From NCBI GenBank assembly GCA_965203305.1, contig OZ241874.1, forward strand, positions 2,232,001 to 2,296,000: a stretch of 64,000 bases of DNA, written 5' to 3'. This document shows positions 34,515 through 43,290 of this stretch, one piece after another. Source of the stretch: Bin80 sp965203305 (GTDB lineage Bacteria; Bacteroidota; Rhodothermia; Rhodothermales; Bin80). The notes under the pieces were generated by a model. The model was given only the letters and a program-made list of their open reading frames with translations. It had not been told where the DNA came from and did not search any database. Made by a program: the position numbers and the translations under genes. Positions within the stretch are counted from its first letter, which is position 1; each line of letters opens with the position of its first letter.

Positions 34515-37500
34515 GAGTCTGTCCGATCTGAGGAACCTCCCTGTTGCCCCTTCCGAAATGTGGATGACTCGAGCATACGCTCCCAGACGAGTGCCGCCAC
34601 AGGCGCATCTAGTCCATTTTCTTTCCTGACTTCATCTTGGAGGCTCTTATTGATTTTTCTCGTCAGGCTATTCTCAATTTTTTTGACGGTCTTTTCAGAA
34701 TTCACAGGGGAATGCATGCACAGCGGGGGATCAAATTCTTCAATCCCCAGACTGGTGTTTTCTGGATCTTTTTCGATCCTGAATGGCAGTGATTCAAACC
34801 AGGCTTTCTGTCCATCTTCTTCCTCTCCGCTACGACGAAGTAAAACTTTGGATAGTGGGAATTTATAGTTCTTCTCCTTGTCTGGGTCCCTGTTTTTTCC
34901 TACGGCATTAAGAATCGGGGCAAGTTTGGGATCAAAATCATCTTCTGGCACTTCGGGAGCATACCAGATATTCATATCCCGAAGATCGGAGGGTTGGTGA
35001 ACATACACATCGCCATGTACCTTCTCCCATAATGTCTCCGCACGATCCCTGACCCATTGCCCCATTTTCTGCTGAATCTCCTCGTAGTCTGCACTGCCAT
35101 ACCACAGACGCCACCCGTTCCCCCGAAGCTGAACAATCAATTTCAATTTTTTGCGTTCACCGTCTTTTAGCTTCGGATTGTTCCATACATCTTTTGCCAC
35201 ATATGCGACAAGACTCCGTGCCAGAAAATCGGTAATGAGCCAAAAATACCGCTCAATCAAATCTCTGGAGGCATTGGCTACATTTAATTGCTCATGATCA
35301 AACCCCCTTAGCTTCAAACCTGTATCTCCCTCAGGATTAGCGCGTCCGAACAACCTGTATGATCCCTGTGAGCGCATCCATGCGCGCAAATTATTGAATC
35401 GGGTCTCCGTACTTTCTCCCCAGCCCTTGTCGGTACCTGCTGGCAAGTACTTTTCGCCTTCCTCCGCTAAAATCTCAAGCAATAAGTCAGCCCCCACTTT
35501 GGCACTGTCTGCTACCTCTCTTTCAAATCGACTCCCCTGTATATTTCTCTTGTCAGAAGTGGCAATCAAAATGTCCAGTGTTCCACCACCCAAATCCGCG
35601 ACAAGTTTGACTTCAAAGGGGGCACCTTCTCCCATTGTATCTGCCGCAGCATGAGATTCGCTGTACAATAATCCTTCATCTGGAGTTTTGTCATATCCCA
35701 GACTCTCGCTGCTGCGCTCCAGCACTTCATCAATTGAAATTTCGTATCTGCCAGTGTCCCCCGTACTTATGCCCCGCAACGGATACGTAAATGTGAATTG
35801 GATTTCTTTCGGCAGCCTCTCCTTCTCCCGGACAATATCAGCTAAAAAGATTTCAATGGCCATTCCGAGATACTTCTTCTGCAACCAGGTTTCTTTCCCT
35901 TTGAATTTTTCATCCCGCATCCGCCACTTAAACCCGGATATAATATGCCGTTCAGAATCTGTGCGATGCAGCTTCATGGGAGGAATAACGAAATGGGTCA
36001 TCGGCTTCCATAGTTCCTCTATTTTGGATACTTCTACGGAGCCGATCTCGGCTATGGCCCACAGGTCTGACGGTAGCACAGATTTTGATCTCTTGCCCCT
36101 TTCCCCTATGTATGTTGGTCTCCACAAGTCCAGCTGCATCCTAATCTGAGATTTCCCTGACGGATCATCTGGCCAGTTTTCACTGATATGTCGCGACAGT
36201 CCCTTGAAGTCACGAGTAAACTCGCCCTTGAGGGCAACCGACCGGTTTTTATCATCATCTCCATCTATCGCGGCAACGGTATGCGAAGTCCCGAAATCCA
36301 CGGCCAGCTTCAATGAAGGATCAGATTTTTCAAACTCCTCCAGACAGATTTTGTAGATACCTGTATATCCCCCTGCTTCGTCATCGTAAGCACACAGAGC
36401 TACCGGCGGGCCTCCCGTATGTATTCCTTTCTGAGCATCAAATTCCACAGCACGGCTGGGACTAAGATTGTCTTTGGGACGCTTTTTGGGTTCGGACAAC
36501 CTGCTTCCCTTACTCAGCACTACCCTGGCTTCCAGAGATTCTCTCTCCGCGTTCTCATAGAGATAGTAGGCTTTCCATTGACGATCCCCTCTCATTGCCT
36601 TAAAGTTTGGCCAGATCATCCAGTGCGCCCCTACTGGCTGATCCGTGTACGGAACTTCTATTTCCACTGGTTCCAATCGTCCTGCAAGATGTAATTCCCA
36701 TGCAACCACATCTCTCTTTCCTGGAACCGGTTTCCCAACCGGACATCCAGACCAGTTGGCATCAACCAGTCTTTGTCTTTTCCCATCTTTATCTGGAGCG
36801 GTTTCCGCCAGACTTATGTAATCTGGAAGCAGTGGAAGATCGGGAAATTTGATGCTTCCCTTTTCAACTCTGGATTTGGGAACAGGCTGTTGCTTTAGGG
36901 GAATGCATGTTTTAATTCGGATAATGTCTGTATCAATCACCCTGAGATCTTTAATGTGTATGACACTCTTTCGCAGGTCCTGCATAATCCAGGCTTCATT
37001 ACTTTCCACATTCCTCCACCACGCAAAAATATCACCTCTTTCTTGCAACTTGTCCAGATGCTCTCGCCATATCATGCTTGGGCTACGCTCCATACCGGGA
37101 ACCATGAGATTTTCAATAATCTCAAAACCTTCCACCTCATCAAAAGGAATTTTTACATCATTTTCAGGATCACCGTAATCAATAAACTTGTGCCCCTCGG
37201 AAGGAATAATGGAATTGGCATACTCCAGCGAGACCGGTAAGGGGATTCCCTTCTCGTCGTCAAATAACGGAAGCCATTCGGCAATTCCAAACGCAGTATT
37301 TTCCTTGGACTCTTCCTCAAATTCTTTTACCAGAATTTTCCAGTAATCATCCTGAATTATATCTCCCAAGCGCTTGATCCACGAGGCGATGCAACGCCTG
37401 GCTTCTTTTCCTCTTTGTCCCCAATTTTCGGATTCCAGCCAGTCAGCATCCTGCACTCTGTGACTAATAATTTCTTCCCACAGCTCCTTCCAGTCTTTGT

Positions 37501-39508
37501 TGCTGGTGTCCGGCATCGGACACAGAAGTGTCCTCGGAGAACTGAATCCATAGATTACAGATTTTCCTCCTCTCTTCTTTTCTCTGTGAACCAGGCGATA
37601 TTTGGCAAGGTAGGGACACTCTTCCTCAATCAATTTTTCAAGTGAAACAGAGTTCTTGCCGGTTTTGATGGCCCCCTCAACTTCCTCCACCTTCAGGAGG
37701 TTCAATGTACGGGCGACCAGCAGGATCTCCAGTTTTCGTATCGCAACTGGATCTTCCAGCTCTATCTGGAATCGGTAATGCTCGGCCATTGCGATTGGGT
37801 CCGGCCACCCGTTGGCAGAGACATCCTTCCGATCAAAATAGTCCGCCAGTGTCCTGGAAACATCGTTCGCTTCCACTTTCGCCAATGTACCCGCAGTTCC
37901 CCATGTAATTCCACCCCCGGGATCTGTGGTAACCGTAGAAGGCCAGTATCCTTCTTTTGATTCGCCCGGAGAGGGATCAACTTTCGTGTCTCCCCACCAA
38001 TCCTTAATCCATTCTGCAGTCCAGTCAAACAGAGCCAGGGCGATATACTCCTCTTCCCTGATCTCCTTGTCTCCGACTAGTCTGTCATGCTGTCTGCCAT
38101 CAAACAATGGGAGCTTCTTTTTATTTCGTCGCTCAAGATAATCCTGCTCTATCTTCAAAAAGTTCCTGTCCACTTTGGACATGTCGTATCGCACTTCCAA
38201 TTTTCCGAGCCATTCAAGAAGACCATCATAGACATCCTTGATGTCTTTCAGGTGCTGGGCAACCCCCTGAACTTTGGAGACATTTCCACTCACAGCACCA
38301 CATACCCAGTCACAGACCTTCAATTTGAGAGAATCATACGAGCCAAAATTGATGACGTTGATCGCCCCCGTGACCACTCTTTTCACGCCCCTGGACTGAC
38401 TGCGCTCATACTGTTCCAGGGCCTCACAGTAAAGTCCCAAGACATGTGCAAGATACTCTGCCTGTCCAGCCAAGTCCTCCAGCGTAGAATGTTTCCCGTC
38501 TCCTATCTTTATTTCGCCTGTCAGCTTTGATGGATCAGATGCCGATACCCCGTATAATCCCGAAGTAACCTCGCTCTCATCACTCAACAAATGGCGCATG
38601 CTGGCCAGTGCTCCAATTACATGGATGTAGGAATCTTTGTGTGCCTGCTGGTTATCACCTGTATAAATACGAGACTCGAGTTTGGAATCTGGTACTCCTA
38701 CCAGAACGGCAGGCAAATTACCAGCCAGTTCCTTGCCGGAGTGGGCTAGGCCTCCAGCCGCATTCTCCCGCATTTTTTCATTGCGTTCCTTTGCGTGTTT
38801 CCTGTTCTCCGAAGATTGATCACTTGTGCTGAATTCAAACCACCTGTGAATCAGTACCGCCATGACCGTGGCTTCCCGCTTTTGGAGTCGGAGGGCAAGC
38901 GTGGGGGCCACAGATGCGCCGGTTCCACCCACGCTTGAGCCACAGACAATTACATTCCCCCTGCATTCGGAAAGCAATTCATCATACCCCCGGTCATTAT
39001 TTCTCTTGTCATCCTCCGTATCATATTCCTTAAGGCTGAACAGCAATGCTCCCACAGCGGGGGAAGCCATCATGCCACGAGAATAATCAATGTCCCGTTG
39101 ATGCTGTGAGGTGATGAGCTTGAGTGCCCCCGACCCTTGAAATCTGATTTCGAGTTTGTTATTCGGAGGATTGAACCAGTCTCTGTTTGGCCCGACAGGA
39201 AGTGGAGTGACCCCCTTCTTGTGCGGAAGCCTCTTAAAGCCGAATACAGCTTCCGGCCTGTACCTCCCCGGATGCTTGTTAATCAGTTCCTGCACCTCCC
39301 CCCAGGCCGTCGTAGCCCCCTCATCACTTCCCTTGCCCCCCTCATCGGCAGCACTCTGGTGATTGTCCTGATCTACCAGAAACAGATCGGGAAAACTCCC
39401 GTCCTTTTTTCTGCTGAAAAAGCCAAAGGGGTACCCTAATATGTGCAGACGAACCATCGCCAGCATGACATGGGCACCTGTCCCGCCACAAGCAACGAAA
39501 CTACTCAT
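34511..39508 (-). CDS. tubulin-like and Hsp70-like fusion protein, 1665 residues
   Basis: The N-terminal third is a tubulin/FtsZ-superfamily GTPase domain (Tubulin_2-like): SSFVACGGTGAHVML at the start, LFLVDQDNHQS, and the tubulin signature loop CGSSVGGTGASVAP at about residue 195. The C-terminal third is an actin/Hsp70-fold ATPase: phosphate-1 loop LAVDFGTSHTVAAIDGD (about 1070) and phosphate-2 loop VADLGGGTLDILI (about 1306). The 600-residue middle is unrecognised. ATG at 39508. Two nucleotide-driven cytoskeletal or chaperone folds in one chain, next to MotA/MotB-like genes, suggest an envelope-linked machine with a cytoplasmic sensor or filament (inference). I know of no characterised protein with this exact layout. 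Confidence 0.8.
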   Translation of the reverse strand: MSSFVACGGTGAHVMLAMVRLHILGYPFGFFSRKKDGSFPDLFLVDQDNHQSAADEGGKGSDEGATTAWGEVQELINKHPGRYRPEAVFGFKRLPHKKGVTPLPVGPNRDWFNPPNNKLEIRFQGSGALKLITSQHQRDIDYSRGMMASPAVGALLFSLKEYDTEDDKRNNDRGYDELLSECRGNVIVCGSSVGGTGASVAPTLALRLQKREATVMAVLIHRWFEFSTSDQSSENRKHAKERNEKMRENAAGGLAHSGKELAGNLPAVLVGVPDSKLESRIYTGDNQQAHKDSYIHVIGALASMRHLLSDESEVTSGLYGVSASDPSKLTGEIKIGDGKHSTLEDLAGQAEYLAHVLGLYCEALEQYERSQSRGVKRVVTGAINVINFGSYDSLKLKVCDWVCGAVSGNVSKVQGVAQHLKDIKDVYDGLLEWLGKLEVRYDMSKVDRNFLKIEQDYLERRNKKKLPLFDGRQHDRLVGDKEIREEEYIALALFDWTAEWIKDWWGDTKVDPSPGESKEGYWPSTVTTDPGGGITWGTAGTLAKVEANDVSRTLADYFDRKDVSANGWPDPIAMAEHYRFQIELEDPVAIRKLEILLVARTLNLLKVEEVEGAIKTGKNSVSLEKLIEEECPYLAKYRLVHREKKRGGKSVIYGFSSPRTLLCPMPDTSNKDWKELWEEIISHRVQDADWLESENWGQRGKEARRCIASWIKRLGDIIQDDYWKILVKEFEEESKENTAFGIAEWLPLFDDEKGIPLPVSLEYANSIIPSEGHKFIDYGDPENDVKIPFDEVEGFEIIENLMVPGMERSPSMIWREHLDKLQERGDIFAWWRNVESNEAWIMQDLRKSVIHIKDLRVIDTDIIRIKTCIPLKQQPVPKSRVEKGSIKFPDLPLLPDYISLAETAPDKDGKRQRLVDANWSGCPVGKPVPGKRDVVAWELHLAGRLEPVEIEVPYTDQPVGAHWMIWPNFKAMRGDRQWKAYYLYENAERESLEARVVLSKGSRLSEPKKRPKDNLSPSRAVEFDAQKGIHTGGPPVALCAYDDEAGGYTGIYKICLEEFEKSDPSLKLAVDFGTSHTVAAIDGDDDKNRSVALKGEFTRDFKGLSRHISENWPDDPSGKSQIRMQLDLWRPTYIGERGKRSKSVLPSDLWAIAEIGSVEVSKIEELWKPMTHFVIPPMKLHRTDSERHIISGFKWRMRDEKFKGKETWLQKKYLGMAIEIFLADIVREKERLPKEIQFTFTYPLRGISTGDTGRYEISIDEVLERSSESLGYDKTPDEGLLYSESHAAADTMGEGAPFEVKLVADLGGGTLDILIATSDKRNIQGSRFEREVADSAKVGADLLLEILAEEGEKYLPAGTDKGWGESTETRFNNLRAWMRSQGSYRLFGRANPEGDTGLKLRGFDHEQLNVANASRDLIERYFWLITDFLARSLVAYVAKDVWNNPKLKDGERKKLKLIVQLRGNGWRLWYGSADYEEIQQKMGQWVRDRAETLWEKVHGDVYVHQPSDLRDMNIWYAPEVPEDDFDPKLAPILNAVGKNRDPDKEKNYKFPLSKVLLRRSGEEEDGQKAWFESLPFRIEKDPENTSLGIEEFDPPLCMHSPVNSEKTVKKIENSLTRKINKSLQDEVRKENGLDAPVAALVWERMLESSTFRKGQQGGSSDRTDS

Positions 39509-39529
39509 TTATGAAAGTATCTGTGAATT

Positions 39530-40010
39530 CTATTTGCGCAATTTTCGAATTTCCCTCAGAAAATAGACCACGAAAACAAACCCCCACCCGATCAGGAAGC
39601 CTGCACATGCTCCAAGGGTGTGGGACCACCTGTAAGAACTTTCGCAGTCGCCCACAAGGATCAGAAACAACAAGAAAGGAAAGACCAGAAAGAATAAAAA
39701 GACGGTCGGAATGACCCAGCTGGAAACTGGAGAGGGCGGATTTCCCGACTTTGAGATGTCCCAGTTTTTCAGCTGTCGCAGCTGAATAAAGTATAATAGC
39801 CAGCTGAAAAGGAGTGCGACTGCCAATCCCAATATGGCAGACTGAATGCCTAAAACGAGCCAGAAAGGAAGGAAAGGAAATCCCTGCTGAATCCTGGTCG
39901 TGAACCCATCAAACCCGGACCGGCAATGATTGTCAAGAGCAGCACACCCCGCACTGGTGAGTACCAGTACTAAAAGAGCAGTGTTACGAAAAAATGGGGG
40001 GGGGGGGCAT
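39530..40010 (-). CDS. phase-variable small membrane lipoprotein, first gene of the operon (out of frame here)
   Basis: The protein frame carries a lipobox (LLVLVLTSAGCAALD) and two further membrane segments (LGIQSAILGLAVALLFSWLLYF and IPTVFLFFLVFPFLLFLILV regions), then GFVFVVYFLREIRK. It ends 21 bp before the fusion gene. The ATG at 40010 is followed at once by a 12-C tract. With 12 C it reads PPPP, ISS-like codons and a TAA after eight codons; with 11 C it enters the membrane-protein frame as MPPPPFFRNTALL. So the gene is off at this tract length, and on at 11 or 14. The frame is open upstream of 40010 only by chance. Confidence 0.65.
39996..40007 (-). repeat. homopolymer tract, 12 C on the coding strand
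   Basis: Twelve consecutive C (G on the plus strand) immediately after an ATG, the position typical of slipped-strand contingency loci. Confidence 0.9.
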
Positions 40011-40501
40011 TTTGGAGACACCGTCAGTCTCCGAATGCAACTGTACAAGGCCGGATTCTCCGGCTGGAATGCGTGCGGAGGAGTTGCTAGAAGGGATAAT
40101 TTTTGAAGATTGACTCCTGAAATACCGCAAAATGGTCGTATACATCCAGTATAATTTCGTTTACAATGAGCGTAAATGATACGAAATTGTAACGATTTTA
40201 CCAAAGGTGCCAAGGGAAGTTGCACTTTTCTGACACTGTCATCGCTTACCGTAATCCTGAAGAAATGTATGGGAGAAGCAAAACCAAAGCTATTGACCCC
40301 GCCAAATCAGAGCAAAGGTGGAGTCTTCTTCTCCAGGGGTTGGACTGGATTTTTGGGAAAGGACCTCCTATCCGCCCCAAATGCCCCTGAGCAGGAAGAG
40401 CTCCTCTTGCTTATACTGGATGAAGTTGATCTCCAAGGCGAGAATTGTATACGATGCCACCCATGCCGTTCCCCCCTCCTGCCTCTCTGGGCGAGATTTC
40501 G
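40011..40501. other. upstream region of the operon and left flank of IS66
   Basis: Holds the putative promoter region of the operon at 30456-40010. A plus-strand frame beginning at 40270 (MGEAKPKLLTPPNQ ... LILDEVDLQGE) runs into the IS66 element and, if the element and its target duplication are removed, continues to a stop at about 43017. It may be a gene broken by the insertion, but the family is not recognisable. Confidence 0.3.
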
Positions 40502-40770
40502 GTATCCGTCCGAACAGCCTCCATATAAGCTGTCAGGGGGGATACGCTGGTATGGTGGATTTGTGCCTTCCTGAGTCCACTCTGTGACCGAGGGGTGGTC
40601 GTGTTATCGGTCTGCGGGTTCTTCTGGCAGTCTGTTGTCTCTTCGTGATTCCATGCCGGGGATTTTTCCTGGAAGCTGGAGTGGCTGTATTGGAAGGGGA
40701 TCTTGGGTGGGGATGGATTCAGGAACAGTATTTATATTTATGTTGCATAAATTTTCACTTTTAGTATTTT

Positions 40771-42657
40771 ATGTTGTATATTTCCAGCATGGAACGCATC
40801 GCTCCCATCCTGTCCGAGCACGCCCCGCCCCAGGAGATTCTGGAAGCTCTTCGGAAGAAGACCGCCGAGTGCGAGACCCTGCGAACGAAGTGCGAAGCCA
40901 GAGACCAGAAGATTGAGACCCTAGACCGGGAATGCGAGACCCTGCGAACGAAGTGCGAAGCCAGAGACCAGAAGATTGAGACCCTAGACCGGGAATGCGA
41001 GACCCTGCGAACGAAGTGCGAAGCCAGAGACCAGAAGATTGAGACCCTAGACCGGGAATGCGAGACCCTGCGAACGAAGTGCGAAGCCAGAGACCGGGAG
41101 ATTGAGACCCTGGAAGCAAAGTGCGAGACCCAAGACCGGGAGAGCAAGACTCTGCGGGCAAAGTGCGAGACCCAAGAGAAAAAGATCCAAGACTTGCGCA
41201 AAGAAATCCGCGCCCTCAAACAGGAGCTTGCCTTCGTGAGAAGTCAGAAGTATCGACCGAAAAGCGAGCGGCATGACCGTAGCCAGTATGAGATGTTTCC
41301 AGATCAGGTCTCTGCTGCCGCTTGGCACGAGGTGGAGCGGAAAGAGAGGCGGAAGAAGACCGGGAAAAAGCGCGTCTATATGGGGAAAGAATTCTGGAAG
41401 AACGCAGGACTGCCCGTAGAAACGGTCCGCATGGATCCCCCGGACAACCTTCCCCCCGATGCCAAACTCGTCGGGTATGTGGAGAGAGAAAAGCTGGCTC
41501 GCAAACCGGGACAGTTGTATGTCAAGTGCGAACTGTATCCGGTCTTTGCGAGGGAAGACGGCACGAAACTGTGCGAGGCGCCGTTGCCCACCGACCGCGG
41601 ACTGCGCAAGTGCCGGGCGGATGAGAGCCTGCTGACCCATCTGGTGCTCTCCAAGTATCTCTATCACCTCCCGATTGAGCGGATCGTGAAGCAGCTGCAT
41701 CTGGAATCTGGCGTACAGATTTCCAAATCCACGGCAACGGACTGGGTACACCTGGTGGCCTCCCGGCTGGATCGCCTGAACCATCCCCTGCGCATGGAAG
41801 TGCTGGCAGATGGCTATATTCAGGCAGACGAAACCCGCATTCTGGTGCAGGATCGGGCGAAAAGCAGGGCCGGTGGCACCTATCACAGGGGCTGGTACTT
41901 TTTCTATACCTGTCCCATCTCTGGACTGATCCTGGTGGATTATCAGCCGACGCGTTCCCGGGCAGGGCCGACGGAAATGCTGGAGGGGTTCCGGGGAGAG
42001 TTGCAGACCGACGGCTATGCGGTCTACCATCAGTTTGGGAAAATAGACGGGATTGAACTGTTCGCGTGCTGGGCGCATGCCCGGCGGAAATTCAAGAATG
42101 CTCTGCGTGCCGAGGGAGAGAACTCCCCACAGGCGGAACAGGCTGTGGTGCTGATCCAGCAGCTGTATGCAGTGGAGGACGAGCTCCGCGAGCAGGGGGC
42201 AGACGCTGCGGAGCGGGTGCGGGTGCGCCAGGAGCAGTCCGTCCCCATCCTGCAGGTGCTGGAAGCCCTCCTGCGAGAACACACCGGGGACAATGACACC
42301 TTCTGGTTCAGAGCCGTGCGCTACACCCTGAAGCTATGGGATCGCCTGAGCGGCTTCACCCGCAATGGACGCGTGGAGATTGACAACAATCTCGTGGAGA
42401 ACCGGGTTCGTCCCATTGCACTGGGACGCAAGAACTACCTGTTTGCCGGCTCGCATGCGGCCGCCGCCAATGCCGCCACGATCTACTCTCTGCTCAGTAC
42501 TTGCCAACTCCATGAAGTCCATCCGCAGGAGTGGCTGATGGATATCCTGAGGCGCGTGGAAACCACGCCTGACGAAGAGCTCCACACGCTGCTGCCTCAT
42601 CACTGGAAGGCGACCCGGCAGAAAGAACAACAAGTGCCACTCGCCAAGGCAGCATAG
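40771..42657 (+). CDS. IS66-family transposase (TnpC-type)
   Basis: A 628-residue DDE transposase. Residues about 30-150 are a coiled coil built from four 21-residue repeats (ETLRTKCEARDQKIETLD). A zinc-ribbon-like IS66 domain follows (about 180-280), then the catalytic core: IQADETRILVQD, LQTDGYAVYHQF and NNLVENRVRPIALGRKNY, which supply the three acidic residues. The C-terminus has the usual IS66 tail (YSLLSTCQLHEVHPQEWL). ATG at 40771, with a second ATG at 40789. Its protein is identical to the one at 59651-61537, so both copies are recent. Confidence 0.95.
   Translation: MLYISSMERIAPILSEHAPPQEILEALRKKTAECETLRTKCEARDQKIETLDRECETLRTKCEARDQKIETLDRECETLRTKCEARDQKIETLDRECETLRTKCEARDREIETLEAKCETQDRESKTLRAKCETQEKKIQDLRKEIRALKQELAFVRSQKYRPKSERHDRSQYEMFPDQVSAAAWHEVERKERRKKTGKKRVYMGKEFWKNAGLPVETVRMDPPDNLPPDAKLVGYVEREKLARKPGQLYVKCELYPVFAREDGTKLCEAPLPTDRGLRKCRADESLLTHLVLSKYLYHLPIERIVKQLHLESGVQISKSTATDWVHLVASRLDRLNHPLRMEVLADGYIQADETRILVQDRAKSRAGGTYHRGWYFFYTCPISGLILVDYQPTRSRAGPTEMLEGFRGELQTDGYAVYHQFGKIDGIELFACWAHARRKFKNALRAEGENSPQAEQAVVLIQQLYAVEDELREQGADAAERVRVRQEQSVPILQVLEALLREHTGDNDTFWFRAVRYTLKLWDRLSGFTRNGRVEIDNNLVENRVRPIALGRKNYLFAGSHAAAANAATIYSLLSTCQLHEVHPQEWLMDILRRVETTPDEELHTLLPHHWKATRQKEQQVPLAKAA
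40870..41121 (+). repeat. 63-bp tandem repeat, four units, inside the transposase gene
   Basis: Units start at 40870, 40933, 40996 and 41059; the first three are almost identical and the fourth diverges near its end. Each encodes 21 residues, three heptads of the coiled coil. Confidence 0.9.
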
Positions 42658-42915
42658 CCTCCCCCGCTTCCCCGCGGGAACGACACGGGATCCAAAACCA
42701 TCGCTTGGTTCCCGCCAGAAAAAGTAGGACGCACCCGGCAGACCCGCACAGAACAGGGGACGAGAATCACAAACGGAAACTCCCGGGAACACACAGAACC
42801 TCTCTGCCTTCGGAATCCCTGATCCCCTCACAGAATATGCCGCAGGAAGGCACCAACCCTAGACAGGGGCGTATGCCAAAATACAGGGGCAAGACAGGGC
42901 TGTTCGGACGCTTAC

Positions 42916-43290
42916 CGATTTCGGAGCAGAACGAGAACATTTTGCGTTGCGATCTGTTCCTCTGTAGTGTCCGTCATAAAATTCGTAATACCGTCAATAT
43001 ACAGGATTTAGAGAGCGTATGATGCAGGGGGATACCAGAACACCTGTACTCAACTATACCAGATCTGACTGGAAAGGCGTTGAACCAATTTCTCTTACAA
43101 GTTCTCTTCTACTGGTAGCGTGGACAAGATCATAGCTTGAAGTGAGGGCCAGCCTCAGGGGAGTTGCGGAAACTTGCATCTACCCTTAAGTCTGCGCGGA
43201 AGCCCCTGAATGAGTACCCTTCTATCTGAGGTGCATCTGACTCAAGCATAACCATAAACTTCGTAACTTGCAATTTGCAGTGGACCGCAT
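42916..43290. other. right flank of IS66 and leader of the TonB receptor gene
   Basis: No supported gene. A short plus-strand frame to about 43017 is the possible tail of the ORF interrupted by IS66. The remainder should hold the receptor promoter. I looked for a cobalamin-type riboswitch and found no matching core. Confidence 0.4.

Larger units (their letters stand above)
40502..42915 (+). mobile_element. IS66-family insertion sequence, copy 1
   Basis: 2414 bp with IS66-type ends: GTATCCGTCCGAACAGCC on the left and the inverted GTAAGCGTCCGAACAGCCC on the right. The flanks are AGATTTCG (40494-40501) and CGATTTCG (42916-42923), an 8-bp target duplication with one mismatch. It encodes only the transposase, as in the ISBst12-type branch that lacks tnpA and tnpB. 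Copy 2, of equal length, lies inverted at 59393-61806. Confidence 0.92.

Noticed and set aside
39530..40225. Reading the membrane-protein gene from an upstream start at 40225 so that the C tract encodes PPPP
   Set aside because: The upstream part (LQFRIIYAHCKRNYTG) shows no protein-like signal, and it would place a lipoprotein signal peptide about 70 residues into the protein; the ATG at 40010 fits better.
40870..41121. 63-bp direct repeats as a possible CRISPR array
   Set aside because: The units are contiguous without spacers and encode heptads of the transposase coiled coil.
41047..42282. Open frame of 411 codons antisense to the IS66 transposase (also at 60026-61261)
   Set aside because: It is a mirror of a well-supported transposase gene, present in both copies only because the copies are identical.
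43020..43290. Possible cobalamin riboswitch before the TonB receptor
   Set aside because: The conserved B12-box core is absent and no consistent helices were found.
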